Below are positions 45,141-57,917 of a stretch of 64,000 bases of DNA, piece by piece. This DNA is from Scalesia atractyloides (lineage: Eukaryota; Streptophyta; Magnoliopsida; Asterales; Asteraceae). The notes under the pieces were generated by a model that was not told the origin of the DNA, searched no databases, and worked only from the letters and a program-made list of their open reading frames with translations. Position numbers and translations under genes: made by a program. How positions within the stretch are numbered: the stretch's first letter is position 1; every line of letters begins with the position of its first letter. The stretch is from NCBI GenBank assembly GCA_947069175.1, contig CAMTDV010000009.1:7385163-7449162 (forward strand), given 5' to 3'.

Positions 45141-45863
45141 GTTCCACGTCTAGACAAAAAGTCTTAGAAAGAATTTCAAGAAATGCTCTACCCTCTCTTG
45201 TAATCAAAATACTATCAAATGAATGAATAACGAAGTTTTTTTTGTCAAAATTTGTCTTTCTATCCTATAATCAGGTTGAGAACCTAGCAAAAAACTCCAT
45301 GGCAAGGGCCATGTAAGGGGATGAGCTCCCAGGCCACATCGCTCAATAGGTTCAAGGGTTTAGTGGACCTATATATGGGGTGAGTTCCTAAATCAATCCA
45401 ACTCCATGAGACTTAAATAAAATTTTCAACTTGTCTCATAGACGGGTCCGAACAGCCCACCCCAGTCGTTCCTTAAACCTCGTAAAAAGGTTTACGAAAC
45501 AAAAAGACACTGAATGATGTCACAAAAAGGATAGACAACATGTATCTTTTATCCAAAATACCTTAAAGCTAAGTGACTGCAGCACTGAACCTTCCAAGGT
45601 ATAATGGACAAAGGGCACATAACAAAACAACAAGACAATTGCAAACATTATCAACACAAGGCAAAAGTAGAGCATAACGTTAGAAACATCAAGTTTCAAA
45701 CATACGGCCTTAAGGTCCATGAACCTAAGATATTGTTTAAAAGCCTTCAAGGCTAATAACCACAAAAGGAAACCTTAATGGTTCCCCTAAAACCTACTTG
45801 TTCAACATACATCATAATATTGTTTAGAATGCTAAGAAAGCTACGAATAAAGTTCAAAGAGTC
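45141..45863. other. Element G spacer between integrase and antisense gene
   Basis: Non-coding. It matches the H spacer 53894-54650 in reverse complement, including CATGGCAAGGGCCATGTAAG (about 45299-45318). Confidence 0.6.
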
Positions 45864-48035
45864 TTAATTTACAGCATCAGAAGTAGTAGGCTTCGCTGCC
45901 CCCGCTTCATCACCTTTGGACTTTTTGGCTTTCTTCTTCATCCTACCTTCACCAGCCGTCTCAAAGGCTTCAAGGCTTACATCCTTCAAGCCTTCGCCCC
46001 CATCAGAAAAAGTATCCTCGCTATCGCCAGACAAAGAATGTTTCTTCGAAAGAGACCCCAGCCTCATTAAGGCCAACGGGTTTCAGCTCCTATAAGACAG
46101 AGAGAGGCCTACCTGAGCATTTTGAAACTACATCCACATAAGGGTAGGTCATATGCTCCATGTTAAGAACAACTTCTGTATACACGTTAAAAGCTTTGGG
46201 TTGATGACTTCTCCAAAGGCTTCCCAGATTCACAAGCCTTATAACCAGCAACCAAGCCTTGATACCGTCCATGGGCTAAAAGCTTAGTATACACGTCACC
46301 CAAGGCCTTTTAAATTCAGAGAAGTGAAGAAGGTAGGTAACTACCCACTAAAATCCATGCTCGATGAGCCATTTGTAATCACTACTTGCATGGGCCAGCG
46401 AAGCCTCCAACTTATCCTTCTCCTCCAACAATTCCTTTTTCTAAACTTCCAAGACAGCCCTATCAACTCGCACCTGAACCCTGTCAGCCTCCAAGCATTT
46501 TTCCAGCTTCACCATCTCAATCTTATGCTAAGAAGAAAGCTCATCAATCTTTACCAACAACTTCTTCTCATTCTCAGCAAAACCCTCTGCTTCCTTTTCT
46601 AAGGCAATCATGAAGTTTTCATTTTGTTGCTCCTCTTGGTGAAGACCACATATTCTTGCATTCTTTTACGAAACCAGGACACACCTTCGGCAAGCAAGGT
46701 AAAGAGGTTGCAAGCAGCCAACATCATCTACGAGATCATCAAGTCATCTTCCATAGATGAGCAGATACCTCGTACAACAGAAGGAGCAAAGTGGCTCAAG
46801 ACGTCCTCACATAAAGACGATTACTTGAAAGTAGCAGTAACCTTCCAATCTGAAACATAAACCTCTATTGAGGTCACATTGGAAGAACTTTCAATACCCT
46901 TCCCTGAATTCTTTAAGCTTGCAACCTTCTTAACCATTGTTTTGTTTCTCTTGCCAATAACCAAGGGTAACTCCTTGTCTTCCTTGGATTTTCCTTCAAC
47001 CCCAACATCAAGAACATCTGAAACCTCTATATCATCACTCAACTCGACCGGCTCAGAGGCTGACGGTTGGTTAACAAACTTTATCAACCGACAATTCGAA
47101 CGGTGAGTAGAAACTTTGGTAGTAGCAACTTTGGTAAAACCCTTGACATTGGGGACATTCACATAGTCTGAACCCTCGAACCTATGTTCAGACCCCCTGA
47201 CAACAACATCTTCGCCGGGTGTACCCTCAGCATCGCCAAACACAACATCAAAAGTATCATCGCTTTTGATAAAATCTAAGGCAAACATGACTGCAACAAA
47301 CAAAGTAAAACATAAACAAAAATGCAAAAACACAATGCACAAAGCATATAAAAATATCATACCCGATCATCTCTCATGGGCACAGGGTCACGATCGGCTT
47401 GTCCCACAACTTGCTAATTCCCACCAACACTAAGCGATGTTTGGGAAAGGGACGAAGCCTCGAAGGACATTCCCTAATAGTTTTCAACAACCAACTATCT
47501 ACCTCAGACTCGGAAGGTTCAAGTTCATTTAAAACAACATCCGGATGCCCCCAAACCATTTTAAACGAAACAATTGACTCCAAAAAATTGATCCTTCCAA
47601 AAATCCCGAGAGTTGTAACCATGGAGGGAATCAAACACACATCAATCCGTGATGTTTCAAAAATAAACCAATCAACATTTTTGGCCAATTGGAAAATCAA
47701 CAAAACATCAACAATGATGGGTCATAGACCAACGCACGACATAAAACTTCAAAGTGCAAAACCCTAGAAACCCCTTGAGGGTGCAATTGCCCAAAAGACA
47801 TGATAATATTCCAAAACGTTGAGAAAAAAGAAAAAAAAGTAACAAAGGTTAGAAAACTCAAAATGGCGATAATACAAAGCAATGAAACTCGGTGGACATT
47901 GATCAATAGATTTATCACAACCCGGAACAACCGGATCGACAGATGAATCTATACCCCAATGTTCATAAAAGGCATTGACTTCCTCTTTTGTTAATCAAGA
48001 GTAACTCACTCCAATATCCTTCTTTGCACCAATTG
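45864..48035 (-). pseudogene. Antisense extra gene of element G (Transposase_28-like), one conserved intron
   Basis: This gene lies on the strand opposite to gag-pol. The start codon position reads ATT instead of ATG near 48031. Recognisable blocks are KEEVNAFYEHWGID, YYRHFEFSNLC, GQLHPQGVSRVLHFEVLCRA (about 47830), WFIFETSRIDVCLI and IRECPSRLRPFPKHRLVL. An intron with GT-AG ends at 47362-47291 is followed by MFALDFIKSDDTFDVVFGDA and a lysine-rich coiled-coil part. The end is KKAKKSKGDEAGAAKP with the stop at 45864. Frameshifts and stops are frequent. The intron lies at the same place as in H. The family is called 'putative gypsy type transposon' in Pfam; its role is not known. Confidence 0.75.
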
Positions 48036-48160
48036 CTCCTAAGGATGATCAAGGAAAATCGAAAAAATATTAAAAACAACCCTTCAAGCCTCGAAGCCTT
48101 TAAGCTACAAAAATATTGCATAAAAGTCAGAAGCATTCGAGCTTACACCTCAAATACCTC

Positions 48161-48173
48161 TGACTTGGGGGGC
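48161..48173 (+). promoter_or_regulatory. Element G polypurine tract
   Basis: TGACTTGGGGGGC lies immediately before the 3' LTR start TGATGACG. Confidence 0.75.
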
Positions 48174-48794
48174 TGATGACGTGGGTAGCTCAAGCTTAAT
48201 AAAATGACTAGAATGCAATACAGCTTATAGGGTTGAAAGGTAAAAGGGTTCGACAATAGCCAACTGTCATGAACAGTAAAAAGGACAAGTCAGAGTCTTG
48301 TCACATCACCATTTGCGTGTGAACCCTCCTGCCCAGCCGCAACCAGAGCTTATCGGAGAGCACACCCTTTTACCCGCAGGTTCGGAGCCTTCAACCCCCA
48401 AATGGGCAAGTCCCCCACTGTAGCCAAGGATCACTGATCAAAGGCTTCTTCTTATGGAGAATCCTTTCCTATAAATCTCAGCCCCTTGCCTTCAGCTAAC
48501 ACATCCCAGATCAGCTCAGGTCACTTTTGATCTATGATCTTACTTCTCCTCTCTAGAACTTGCATCTTGCTTGTTCTATTCTTGGCTCACTACAATATTA
48601 TCTCACTAAGCATAACATTCTGGGTTGAACGTTCTTCAATCCAGAATCCAAAGTGAATAATAACAAAGTGATCCACCTCCACGTGCTACAAACGTGAGGG
48701 GACCCCATGACCTGCGTTAGGCTAATCGAAACCTTGAACCCTTTAACCTGGAGACGTCGCTACAGTCCTTGGTCTTGTATTTGTTGTGACAACA
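48174..48794 (+). repeat. Element G 3' LTR (621 bp)
   Basis: It runs from TGATGACGTGGG to GACAACA and is followed by the duplication GTGAT. A TATA motif, CCTATAAATC, lies near 48467-48476. Confidence 0.92.
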
Positions 48795-48799
48795 GTGAT

Positions 48800-50709
48800 C
48801 TATGTGGTTTAGACTATATTCATAATAGTGTTTCTATCAGCTAAGATTTAAACGGGAGGTTTTGGCTAAGTTTATAAAAAAATAGGTTTAGACAAGTTCA
48901 CAGATGCTTGCCTCATAGAACCTTATCCCGTTAACGATTGGATTCTTATTTAATTATCCATTTTCACATCTTGATCGTCATAGAACTTGAATTTTACTTT
49001 TGAATGGAATTGAGATGTTTTCTAAGTTGTGTTATCTATCGGTGTTGTTTTCTAAGTCGGTCAAATATTGTTATAAACTTGCAAACTTTATCGTGAATCC
49101 TATATTTTGATGATGAGAATTGGATGGCTAAGATAAAATTTTGGGTCAAGCCAAATGTTTTAGGCAGCTTGCTGAAACTAACTCCTGTCGCAAGATGATT
49201 CTACCACAACTCAGGTATGCACAAACTTTTTATCAACATATTTAAGTTCATAGTCTTTATAGTCGACAATAACTTATTACTCTTGTATCTACATTATTAT
49301 CTTTTAGAACTATCAGCCAAATTGAACCTAATCTTCATCTTTTATCTTCATTGTGTTCATTATTTTATAGAAGACTTAAGCAGAAGCAAGAAGCATATTT
49401 CCATAATATAAATTAGCAACACATTGTTGCATTGTGTTGTTGTACCCTAAGCATAGGGTGTTTTTCAAAAACAAAATTGTGATTTTTCACTTTTAACCCA
49501 AAGGTTTTCATGTTTGTATTTTAACCCTCTTACTTTTCTTACTTTTAATCCAAAACTTTTCATCTTTTATAATTTAACCTAAAACTTTTTTATTTACAAC
49601 TTTGGTCACCATACTTTTTATTTTTTGCAAGTTTTTCGTTTTACGTTTCGTTCTAAATTTTGCGAATTCATACGTTGCAACTTGTGTATGTGGTTCAACA
49701 TTTTTGGTCTACTTTTTCACATTTGACAGGTATGTCGCAACGTGTCTATTCCCCCTTTAACAAGTTCGCCGCAACGGGCGGATCCTACATCGACTTAGTT
49801 ATTCTTTTCTAAGTTATTTTGCGAGTTAGCATGGCGCAACGTGCATCTTGGTTCAACGTTTTTTACGTCTATTTTTTCCATTTAACAAGTTCGTCGCAAC
49901 GCGTGGGTCCTTAAATCGACATAGTTATTTTTATATGTTATATGTTTACCAGCGATGTGGCATTGATGTCATTTGGCGTAGTTTTAGACCCCGCCGTAAC
50001 GCGGGGTGCTTAATTTTCAACAAAATATGCAACCACAAAGGTAATATTATTTGAATATAACCCTTGGTCTCCAATTTCGAGCAATGGGACCAATAAGACT
50101 GGATAAAATTTCTTAAAATAAGATGGTCAGAGCTTTATAAAAGTTTGTAAAAATCTCCAAAGTTTAAAGAACAAGTTTTGTGGGTTAAGACCACATGGTT
50201 TTCCCCTCTTATGGCTAGTAATGTAGTCTTTATGCATGACTTTATGCTATAGGATGGCTTCATCAACTTCCCAACTTCAAGAACCATTGCATGCTATTGA
50301 TTTGGTCTACAAAGAAGTCACCGGAGAAGGATGAACGAGTGTACTAAATTATTACTTTTGGTGTATCAGAACCCATCTTTTTGTACTGTTTTTGTCAACA
50401 TGTTGTTTCGGTCTCTATAAACATTTGTATTTTATGGGTTTGCGTTTTAATATGCAAATTGATGTTAATTATCCTGTCTCGTAATGTTAAAACATTCTTT
50501 ATGATCGAGTCATTAGATGCGTGCTAAAATATTTGCTTTTCTGATATGTGAACTTTGTGGGTTGTAATGCGCCCTCTAACTGCTACAAGGTTGGACTTCT
50601 TCTCTCTATTGACTCTCGACGATGGAGTAAGAGCCCCTTCTTGCTCGTGGGACGCCCCCACAACTTGCTCTTTATGAATGAGTCTTTATGTATTGAATTG
50701 GTCATAATC
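48800..50709. other. Low-copy DNA between elements G and H with old repeats
   Basis: No gene is recognised. About 49460-49640 is a T-rich stretch resembling dispersed plant repeats. At 49735-49800 and 49865-49930 a diverged pair recurs (ACAAGTTCG, CGCAACG, ATCGAC-TAGTTATT). A hairpin, CCCCGC CGTAAC GCGGGG, lies at 49990-50007. A possible terminal exon begins after TATAG at 50253 (MASSTSQLQEPLHAIDLVYK, stop near 50330) but has no recognised homologue. Confidence 0.35.
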
Positions 50710-50714
50710 GTCCT

Positions 50715-51359
50715 TGTTTCTACAACAAATATAAGACCAACGATAGTGGATGGGCTGGTTAGGCTAAAAAGACTTCAAGGGTTCCGATCAGCCTAACGCA
50801 GGTCGTGGGGTCCCCTACGTTTGCAAGACGTAGAGAGAGGTTCACTAGTTTTGATGTTGTTCACTTAGAATCCAAGACTGAAGAGAATTCAGTCTAGGAT
50901 GTTGATGCTTAGTGAAGCTGTGTTATTTGAAGTGAAGAGAAGGAACATGCATAGAGCAAGTTCTCAAGGAAGAAGAGAAGATCAGAGAGTGTGTGTTAGC
51001 TCAACTGATCTGGTGTCCTCCATGGATGTATGTTGTCATCTTATATAGGAAAAGGTTCTGTCCAAAAGGGAAACCTGTTATTAATGAACCTTAGCTGTAG
51101 TAGGGGACTTGCCCATTTTGAGGGTTGAAGGCTTTTGACCTACGGATAAAAGGATCCTCTCTGTGCACATGTTTCTCTTTTCGGCTGTGAAAGGCTTTGA
51201 CAAGCAATCAGTGAGTTGATGTTTTACTATTCACATGCTTTTCACTGTTCACATGCTGTTCACCCGAGTTGGCGGGTTACGAACCCTTTAGCCCTTTAAC
51301 CTTTCAAGCGTTAATGTGCAAAATCCATTTTATTGAGGCTTGAGCTACCCCCATCATCA
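50715..51359 (-). repeat. Element H 3' LTR (645 bp)
   Basis: On the plus strand it runs from TGTTTCTACAAC to CATCATCA. A TATATAAG-type motif is on the minus strand near 51035-51045. Confidence 0.92.
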
Positions 51360-51376
51360 GCCCCCAAGTCAGTGGT
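51360..51376 (-). promoter_or_regulatory. Element H polypurine tract
   Basis: On the minus strand CCACTGACTTGGGGGC precedes the LTR start TGATGATG. It matches the tract of G. Confidence 0.75.
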
Positions 51377-51693
51377 TTTTGGGAAGTAAGCTCAAAACAT
51401 TTCTGACTTTTACACATTATTTCTATTGCTTAAAGGCTTCAAGGCTTGAAGGGTTTGTTGCAGTTGAGATTTTTGAAATTTGAACTGTTGACAAGACAAT
51501 TGATGTGACTAATGGGCAGTTTTTGCAGAGGGCAGTTCCCAATTAACTGTTGTGCAATTATTTCGCCTCTTGGCTTTTATTTTTAATTTTCCTTAGAGAT
51601 AAACACAATCTTCAACAATTTCTCCCATGTTTCCTTCCATATCCTTATTTCCTTCCAGGTTGTGTTATTTTCGTTTTTGCTTTTGCGAAAATT

Positions 51694-53893
51694 ATGGGTG
51701 CTCGTAAGGACTTGGCCGTGAGTTTTTCTCGGTTAATTCAAGAGGAAGTTGAGTCATTTTGTCTTGAATGGGGTATAGGGTTACAGTTTAAACCGGTTGC
51801 TCTAGGGATGGATGTTTCGATTGATCGGTGTCCGGCCGGTTCAATCGCTCTTTATTGTCGTCATTTCGAATTCTCTAATCTCTGTCAGCCGTTTTCTATC
51901 TTTGTTTTGAACGTTTTAGAGTATTATCGTATATCTTTTGGTCAGATACATCCGTTGGGGCTTGCTAGGATTTTACACTTTGAAGATTTGTGTAGGGCGT
52001 TAGGGTATGACCCTTCCTTGTTTTCGTTTTGCCGTTTCTTTCGTTTAGCGAAAAACGGTGACTGGTGTACCTTTGAGACAACTCAGATTGATACTTGTTT
52101 GATATCCTCTACGGTTACAATCTTGGTTCTTGGAAAGATCGATTTTTCTTTTTTTTTCTGAATTGATTGTTCCGTTTAAATTTGTTTGGAGGCAACCTGA
52201 TGCCGTTTTGAATGAACTGGGACCTTTTGATTCAGAGTTGAATAGTGTGTTTTTGAAATCTATTAGAGAATGTCCTTCGAGGCTTTGCCCTTTTCCCGAA
52301 CAACTCTTGGTGTTGTTAGGAATTAGCAAGTTATGGGATACGCCAGATTGTGATCCTGTGCTTATAAGAAATGATCAAGGTATGCGTTTGCTTTGTTTTG
52401 CATTATTACATTCCTGTTGCTTGTTTACTTATACTTTTCATTTGGTTTTGTAGTTATGTCTGCACTAGACTTTTTGAAGAGTGATGATACCTCAGATGTC
52501 GTGTTTGGGGATGCCGAAGCTATGCCTGGCGAAGATGCTATTGCTAGGGGGTCAGAACATCGGTTCGAGGGTTCCGGCTATGTGAATGTGCCAAATGTCA
52601 AGGGTTTTACCAAGGCTGCTGCTCCTAAGGTGTCCACTCGTCGTTCAAATCGGCGTTTGTTGAAACCTTCGGTCATCATCTTCTCCAGAGCATGTGGACC
52701 TTAGCGATGATATTGAGACTACTGGTGGACTAAAGTCTTAGTGAAAATGTGGAGAAGGAGCAGGAGTTGGTGGTTGCTAAGAAGAAGAAGTCTGCTGGTA
52801 AGAAGGTTGTGGTGCCCTCGATTCAAGGGTCGTCAAGAGGAGTTACCAAAGGTTCAAGTGATGATGAGGTTTATGTCCCATTTAGAGTGTCAAGGTTGGA
52901 GATAGTTTCAAGGATCCTGATGTTTGTGCTGATGCCCTAGCCAATTTCGCCCCTCCTGGAGTTCGTGACTCCATTTATAATATGGAGGGTGATGCCATGT
53001 TTTCTAGGTTGATCCTTAGTTCCTGCAATCTTTCTGCCCTTTTAGCTGAGAGTGTTACTCGTTTTAGGAAATGGATGTAGGAATATGCTGAATTTTCGAA
53101 GAAGAAGGATCAAATGAAATCTTCGATGGCTGCTATGAGGAAGGATATTGATGGGTTTGCAAAGAAGGAAGAGGCTTGGGTAAAGAAGGTTGGTGAGCTT
53201 ACCCGAAGACACGAGATTGAGGTTGAGGATTTGAAGAAGAGGATGGAAGCTGACAAGCTTCAACTGAAGGCTGAGAGGGAAGCCTTAGAGGTTCAAAGGA
53301 AAGCTTTTGCTAAGGAGAAGGAAGGCTTAAAGGCTTCCGTGGTTCAGGCTACCAGCGACAACCAATGGCTCATTGAGCATGGTTTCCAACAGGTTTTCAC
53401 TTATCTCCTTCACTCTTCTGAGTTTAATTCGACCTTTGGTACGTTTATACAAAGTTGTTGAATTATGGGAAGCACTTGGGTTTGATTGCTGGTTTTTATT
53501 CCATGAGTCGGGTCAAGCTTTAGAACAATCTCCTCTATTTCGCCCTAGGGCCTCAGAATTTTTAAAGAATTTGTTCAAGCTATGGAGAGGCTAACTTATC
53601 CTTATGTGGATGAGGTTTCCTCCTGCTTTGGTAAACCTATTTTTGTCTTGCAGGGATTGAAACCTCCTGGCTTAATGGAGGTTGTTCTGAGTTGCTTGAA
53701 TATATGTCCAAGAAGCGTTCCCGTTTAGGAGATAATGAGGAAACTTTGTCTAGTGATGCTGATGGGTCTAATGCGGCAAGCCTTGAAGGTTCGCCGTTGT
53801 TGGTGGTGATGACCCAAAAGCAAAGAGGTGAAGAGGGCGAAGAAGGGTAAGGGTGATGGATCTGGGGTTTCCAAACCTTCTTCTGATGTTTGA
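51694..53893 (+). pseudogene. Antisense extra gene of element H (Transposase_28-like), intron-containing
   Basis: The ATG at 51694 begins MGARKDLAVSFSRLIQEEVE; an upstream in-frame ATG at 51550 is judged less likely because G conserves only from here. The core, AGSIALYCRHFEFSNLC, FGQIHPLGLARILHFEDLCR and AKNGDWCTFETT, matches Transposase_28 ('putative gypsy type transposon'). A frameshift lies near 52145. An intron of 74 nt (52380-52453, GTATGC to TTTGTAG) is conserved with G. Exon 2 begins MSALDFLKSDDTSDVVFGDA, then a basic part, then a long coiled coil (about 53100-53390: KKEEAWVKKVGELTRRHEIE). Three more shifts or stops follow, and the end is GSGVSKPSSDV at 53893. Position between integrase and 3' LTR, antisense, is typical of extra genes in Tat elements. 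Function unknown. Confidence 0.78.
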
Positions 53894-54650
53894 ACAATTC
53901 ATTCGTAGCTATCTTAGCACTTTAAACGATGTTATGTTATCATGTTTTTGAACAATGTAGGTTTTGCATAAACCCTTAAGGTTTCTGTTTTATGGTTGTG
54001 GTTGGCCTTGATGGCCGTCTGAACAATTTGATGGGAACCCTTGTGGTTTCCTTATTAGCATTGGTGGCTGTATGAACAATATTTAGGTTATGGCCCTTAA
54101 GGCCTTTTATGTTTATGCATCGTTTCACTTGATGTTTTGTATCTTTGTTGTTCATGTTTTAATGATACTTGTCTTGTTGTTTGATGTGTCTGTTTATCTA
54201 ATTTCCTTAAGAAGTTTTAGTGTTGCAGTCACTTTAGCTTCAAGGCTTCATTAGGTAAAGAGCACATGTTGTCTATCCTTTATATCACTACTTGGTGTAT
54301 GTGTATTTTGTAAACTTTCTTCTAAAGTTTAAGTAACAGTTGATGTAGGCTGTTCAGACCCATCTATGAGACTAGTTTGTTGAAAAAATTCTCTAAGTCT
54401 CATGGAGTTGAATTGATATAGGAACTCACCCCCTATATAGGTTCATTCAACCCTTGAACCTATTGAGCGATGTGGCCTGGGAGCTCATCCCCTTACATGG
54501 CCCTTGCCATGGAGTTTTTTGCTAGGTTCTCAACCTGATTTAGGATAGTAAAGACAAGTTATGATAAAAGCTTCATCATTCATTCAAGAGGTTTTTTGTT
54601 TACAAAAGGGGAACTCTAACAACTCTTGAGATACATTCTACATTTTTTGA
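53894..54650. other. Element H spacer between antisense gene and integrase
   Basis: Non-coding and shared with G (45141-45863). No promoter or repeat array stands out. Confidence 0.55.
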
Positions 54651-57650
54651 CTAGACATGGAACCTTTTAAGGGTTTTGACGTTCCAGTGTCTTAGAAGCT
54701 TTTTGCCTTCTGCGTTCGGCCAGTTTATAGGATCCACCCCTGTGGGCTTCAAGGATTGTGTATGGCCCTTCCTATTTTGGCCAAGTTTTCCTTGGTTTTC
54801 TTTCTTGCTAGCCTCGTTGTTTCGGAGTACAAGATCTCCTGGCCTGAAACGTTCGTGTTTCACCCTTGCATTGTAATAGGCTTCCATTTTTTGCTTGTAT
54901 TTAGCTTCTGGTATGGCAGCTTGATCGCGAATTTCTTTAAGAAGTTGTAAGTTCAACATGGTCTGTATGGTGTTTGATTCGAGATCCGTGTTGAGTGTTC
55001 TTTGAGTCACAACTCCAATTTCTGCTGGGATTACAACTTCCGATCCGAACACTAGGCTGTATGGTGTTCTCTTGTGGCTTGTTTTTTCCATTGTTCGTAT
55101 TGCCATAGAACGTTGGGAGTTCTTCAAGCCAATTGTTTTCATGTCTCCCCAATTGAGTATTGATTCCTTCTACAATAGTTTTGTTTGTTCTTTCAACTTG
55201 GCCGTTGGATTGAGGGTATGCAACTGAGCTGAACACTTGGGTGATCCTGAATTCCTTGCACCATGTGCTAAAAGGCTTCTCAGCAAATTGCTTCCCATTA
55301 TCCGTGACCAACACTCCTGGCAGCCCATAGCGACAAATGATGCTTTCCCATACAAAGTCAATGACCTGTTTGCCCGTTATCTTTGCAAGTGGCTTGACTT
55401 CAGGCCACTTGGTGAAGTAGTCCACAACTACCAACAGGAATTTCACTCCATCCTTGGCCGGTGGGAATGGACCAACAATATCCATTCCCCACTTGTGAAA
55501 TGGCCAAGCCGAGGATATAGGGACTAGATCATGTTTAGTGCTTTTGGGAACTGGTGCATGTATTTGACAAGCTTCACATTTTTTCAGTTGTTCGGTTGCA
55601 TCTCGGTGCATAGTGGGCTAGAAGTATCCGAGGTTCATCAATTTTGCAACCACCGATCTTGGTCCAAAATGAGCTACACATATCCCCTCGTGGACCTCTT
55701 TTATCAGATATTGGCTTTGTTCTGGGCCCACACATCTGAGTAATGGTGCAAGGTAACCTTTTTTGTAAAGGTTTCTCCTCGCAACACATACTCCCGGGAT
55801 TTGATTCGAACCCATTCAGCCTCCGTTTGGTCAACGGGTAACTCACCATTTTTGAGGAACTTTTCTATGGGAGTCATCCAATTGGAGTCCTCTTCAGTGA
55901 TTACGTGTTGAACCTCTAGCTCTTGAATTGAGGGAGTTTTCAACACTTCTACCAATACCTTCTTGGTACGTGAGCAAGTGTGAGAGATGCAAGTTTGCTT
56001 AAAGCATCGGCTCTTTTGTTTTGTGATCTTGGGACCTGCTTGATGGTACATTCTTGAAATGTGTTCATCAACTCTTTTGCTTTTTCTCGGTACTTTTTAA
56101 CGTTGAGCTCTTTTGCTACATAGCTATCATTGACTTGACTTGAAACAAAAAGCGAGTCTGTGAAGACTTGAAGCTTTTTAACCTTCATTTCTTATGCTAT
56201 CTTCAAACCAGTGATCAGTGCCTCGTACTCAGCTTCGTTGTTGGTGGTCTGAAATTCAAGTCGAAGAGCGTATGTAAATTCTAACCCTTCAGGGTTGATT
56301 AAGATGAGCCCAGCTCCTGACCCTTCTGTGCTGGAAGCTCCATCGGTAAAAAGCTTTCAGGCTTCAGGGTCAGAAGGTTCAGTGAAGGCTGTATTGACTT
56401 CAGTGGTAACTTGCTTTGGGACTTCTACAATGAAGTCGGCCAAGACTTGGGCTTTGACAGCTTTTCTTGGAACGTAGGTGATATTATGTTCACCTAGTTC
56501 CATAGCCTATTTGGCTATTAGCCCTGAGTTCTGGTTTTTCAAGCACACTTTTGATTGGTTGGTCGGTGACCACTTGTATCGGGTGTGCTTGAAAGTACCT
56601 TCTAAGCCTTTTGGTTGTTTGAACTAGGGCCAGAGTAAGTTTTTCCAAAGGAGGATACTTGATCTCTGCTAGTTTTAGAGTTTTACTGAAAAGTAAACGG
56701 GTACTTGAACTTTATTTCGTTCGATGGTTAAGACCGCGCTTAGTGCCTTTTCACCAACCAATAGGTAGACAGATATCGTTTCTCTTGTTTCAGGGGCTGA
56801 AATAGCTGGAAGTGAAGCCAAGAGTTGCTTCATTTGCTTGACGGCTTCTTCCGCCTCTTATGTCCACCTGAAATTTTCTTGTTGGTGCATCCATTGAGTG
56901 TTTTGAAGAAGGGTAGGGATTTTTCAGCGAGCTTGGAGGTAAAATGCTTCAAGGCTGCAAGCCTTCCATTCAGACTCTCCGCTTCTTTTTTGCTTTGTGG
57001 AGATTTAGTTTCAAGGACAGCTCTAACTTTGTTGGGGTTGGCTTTTATGCTTTGTTTTCCCACAATGTGCCCCAAAAACTTGCCTTCTTCAAATCCGAAT
57101 GAACACTTCACCGGATTGAGTTTCATGTTGATCTTTCTCAGATTTTGAAAGGTTTCTTGTATATCGTCGAGCATTTGATACTCGGTCTTGCTTTTGATCA
57201 CTAAATCATCAACATAAGCTTTCATGTTTTTGCCAATTTGATTAGCAAATGTTTTGTCGACTAGTCGTTAGTAGGTTGCACCGACATTTCTTAGGCCAAA
57301 AGGCATCTTTTGATAGCAAAAGATACCTTTATCCGTGTGAAATGCGGTTTTTTCTTCATCTTCTTCTTTCATGAGAATTTGGTGATATCCTTTGTAAGCA
57401 TCAAGGAAACACTTGAAAGGGTAGCTTGTAAGAGAATCGACCTTGAAATCTATTTCTGGCAATGGATAGCAATCTTTTGGGCATGCTTTGTTTAAGTCTT
57501 TGAAGTCAATGCACATCCTCCAAGATTTGTTGGGTTTTCGAACCATAATCGGGTTAGCAACCTAGGACTGATATTTAACTTCTCAAAGAATACCATCAAG
57601 GACAAGCTTTTCAACCTCTTGGCATTCTGCCATGCTTCACTCAGGAGCTA
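54651..57650 (-). pseudogene. pol: Element H pol: RT, two RNase H domains, integrase
   Basis: RT starts near 57650, with DFKDLNKACPKDCYPLPEID (57500), DAYKGYHQI and PFGLRNVGATY. A frameshift near 57265 precedes MKAYVDDLVIKSKTEYQ (active-site YVDD, 57215). RNase H is broken (about 56830-56480). The archaeal-type RNase H is seen as KVKKLQVFTDSLFVSSQVND (56188) to KQVPRSQNKRADALSKLASL. The integrase zinc region is broken near 55700-55600 and includes CEACQIH. The core has MDIVGPFP, TDNGKQF and NGQVERTNK, so D, D and E are all kept (55450, 55290, 55180). After a frameshift near 55110 the C-terminal module runs GDLVLRNNEAS to the end at 54651. Confidence 0.88.
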
Positions 57651-57917
57651 GACTCCGCTTCTTTTGGACAACATGCTTGACATCGGGTGGTATTTTTAGC
57701 TCATGTTCAGCAATGCTTCGAGGGATACCCATCATGTCTTCCGGGCACCAAGCAAAGACATTACTATAGTGTATAAGTAGCTTCTCGAGGTATGAGAAAG
57801 TTTCTTTGGAAATGTTTGGGTTTACCCGTATCCTTTGTTCATAATACTTGGGATTTATGATCAGCCTTGCTCATCGTTTTCATTTTTCAAACTTTCTCCT
57901 TCAACCATGTAGGCTTC

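Larger units (their letters stand above)
31266..48794 (+). mobile_element. Element G: Tat-lineage Ty3/gypsy retrotransposon, interrupted by element B
   Basis: The 5' LTR is 31266-31887 and the 3' LTR 48174-48794. The duplication GTGAT is at 31261-31265 and 48795-48799. Element B (32488-40466) splits gag; without it G is about 9.5 kb. Order: primer site, gag, protease, RT, RNase H, archaeal-type RNase H, integrase, antisense gene, polypurine tract, LTR. H is its sister. G is heavily decayed: catalytic residues are lost in protease and the second RNase H, and about 240 bp of RT is missing. Confidence 0.92.
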
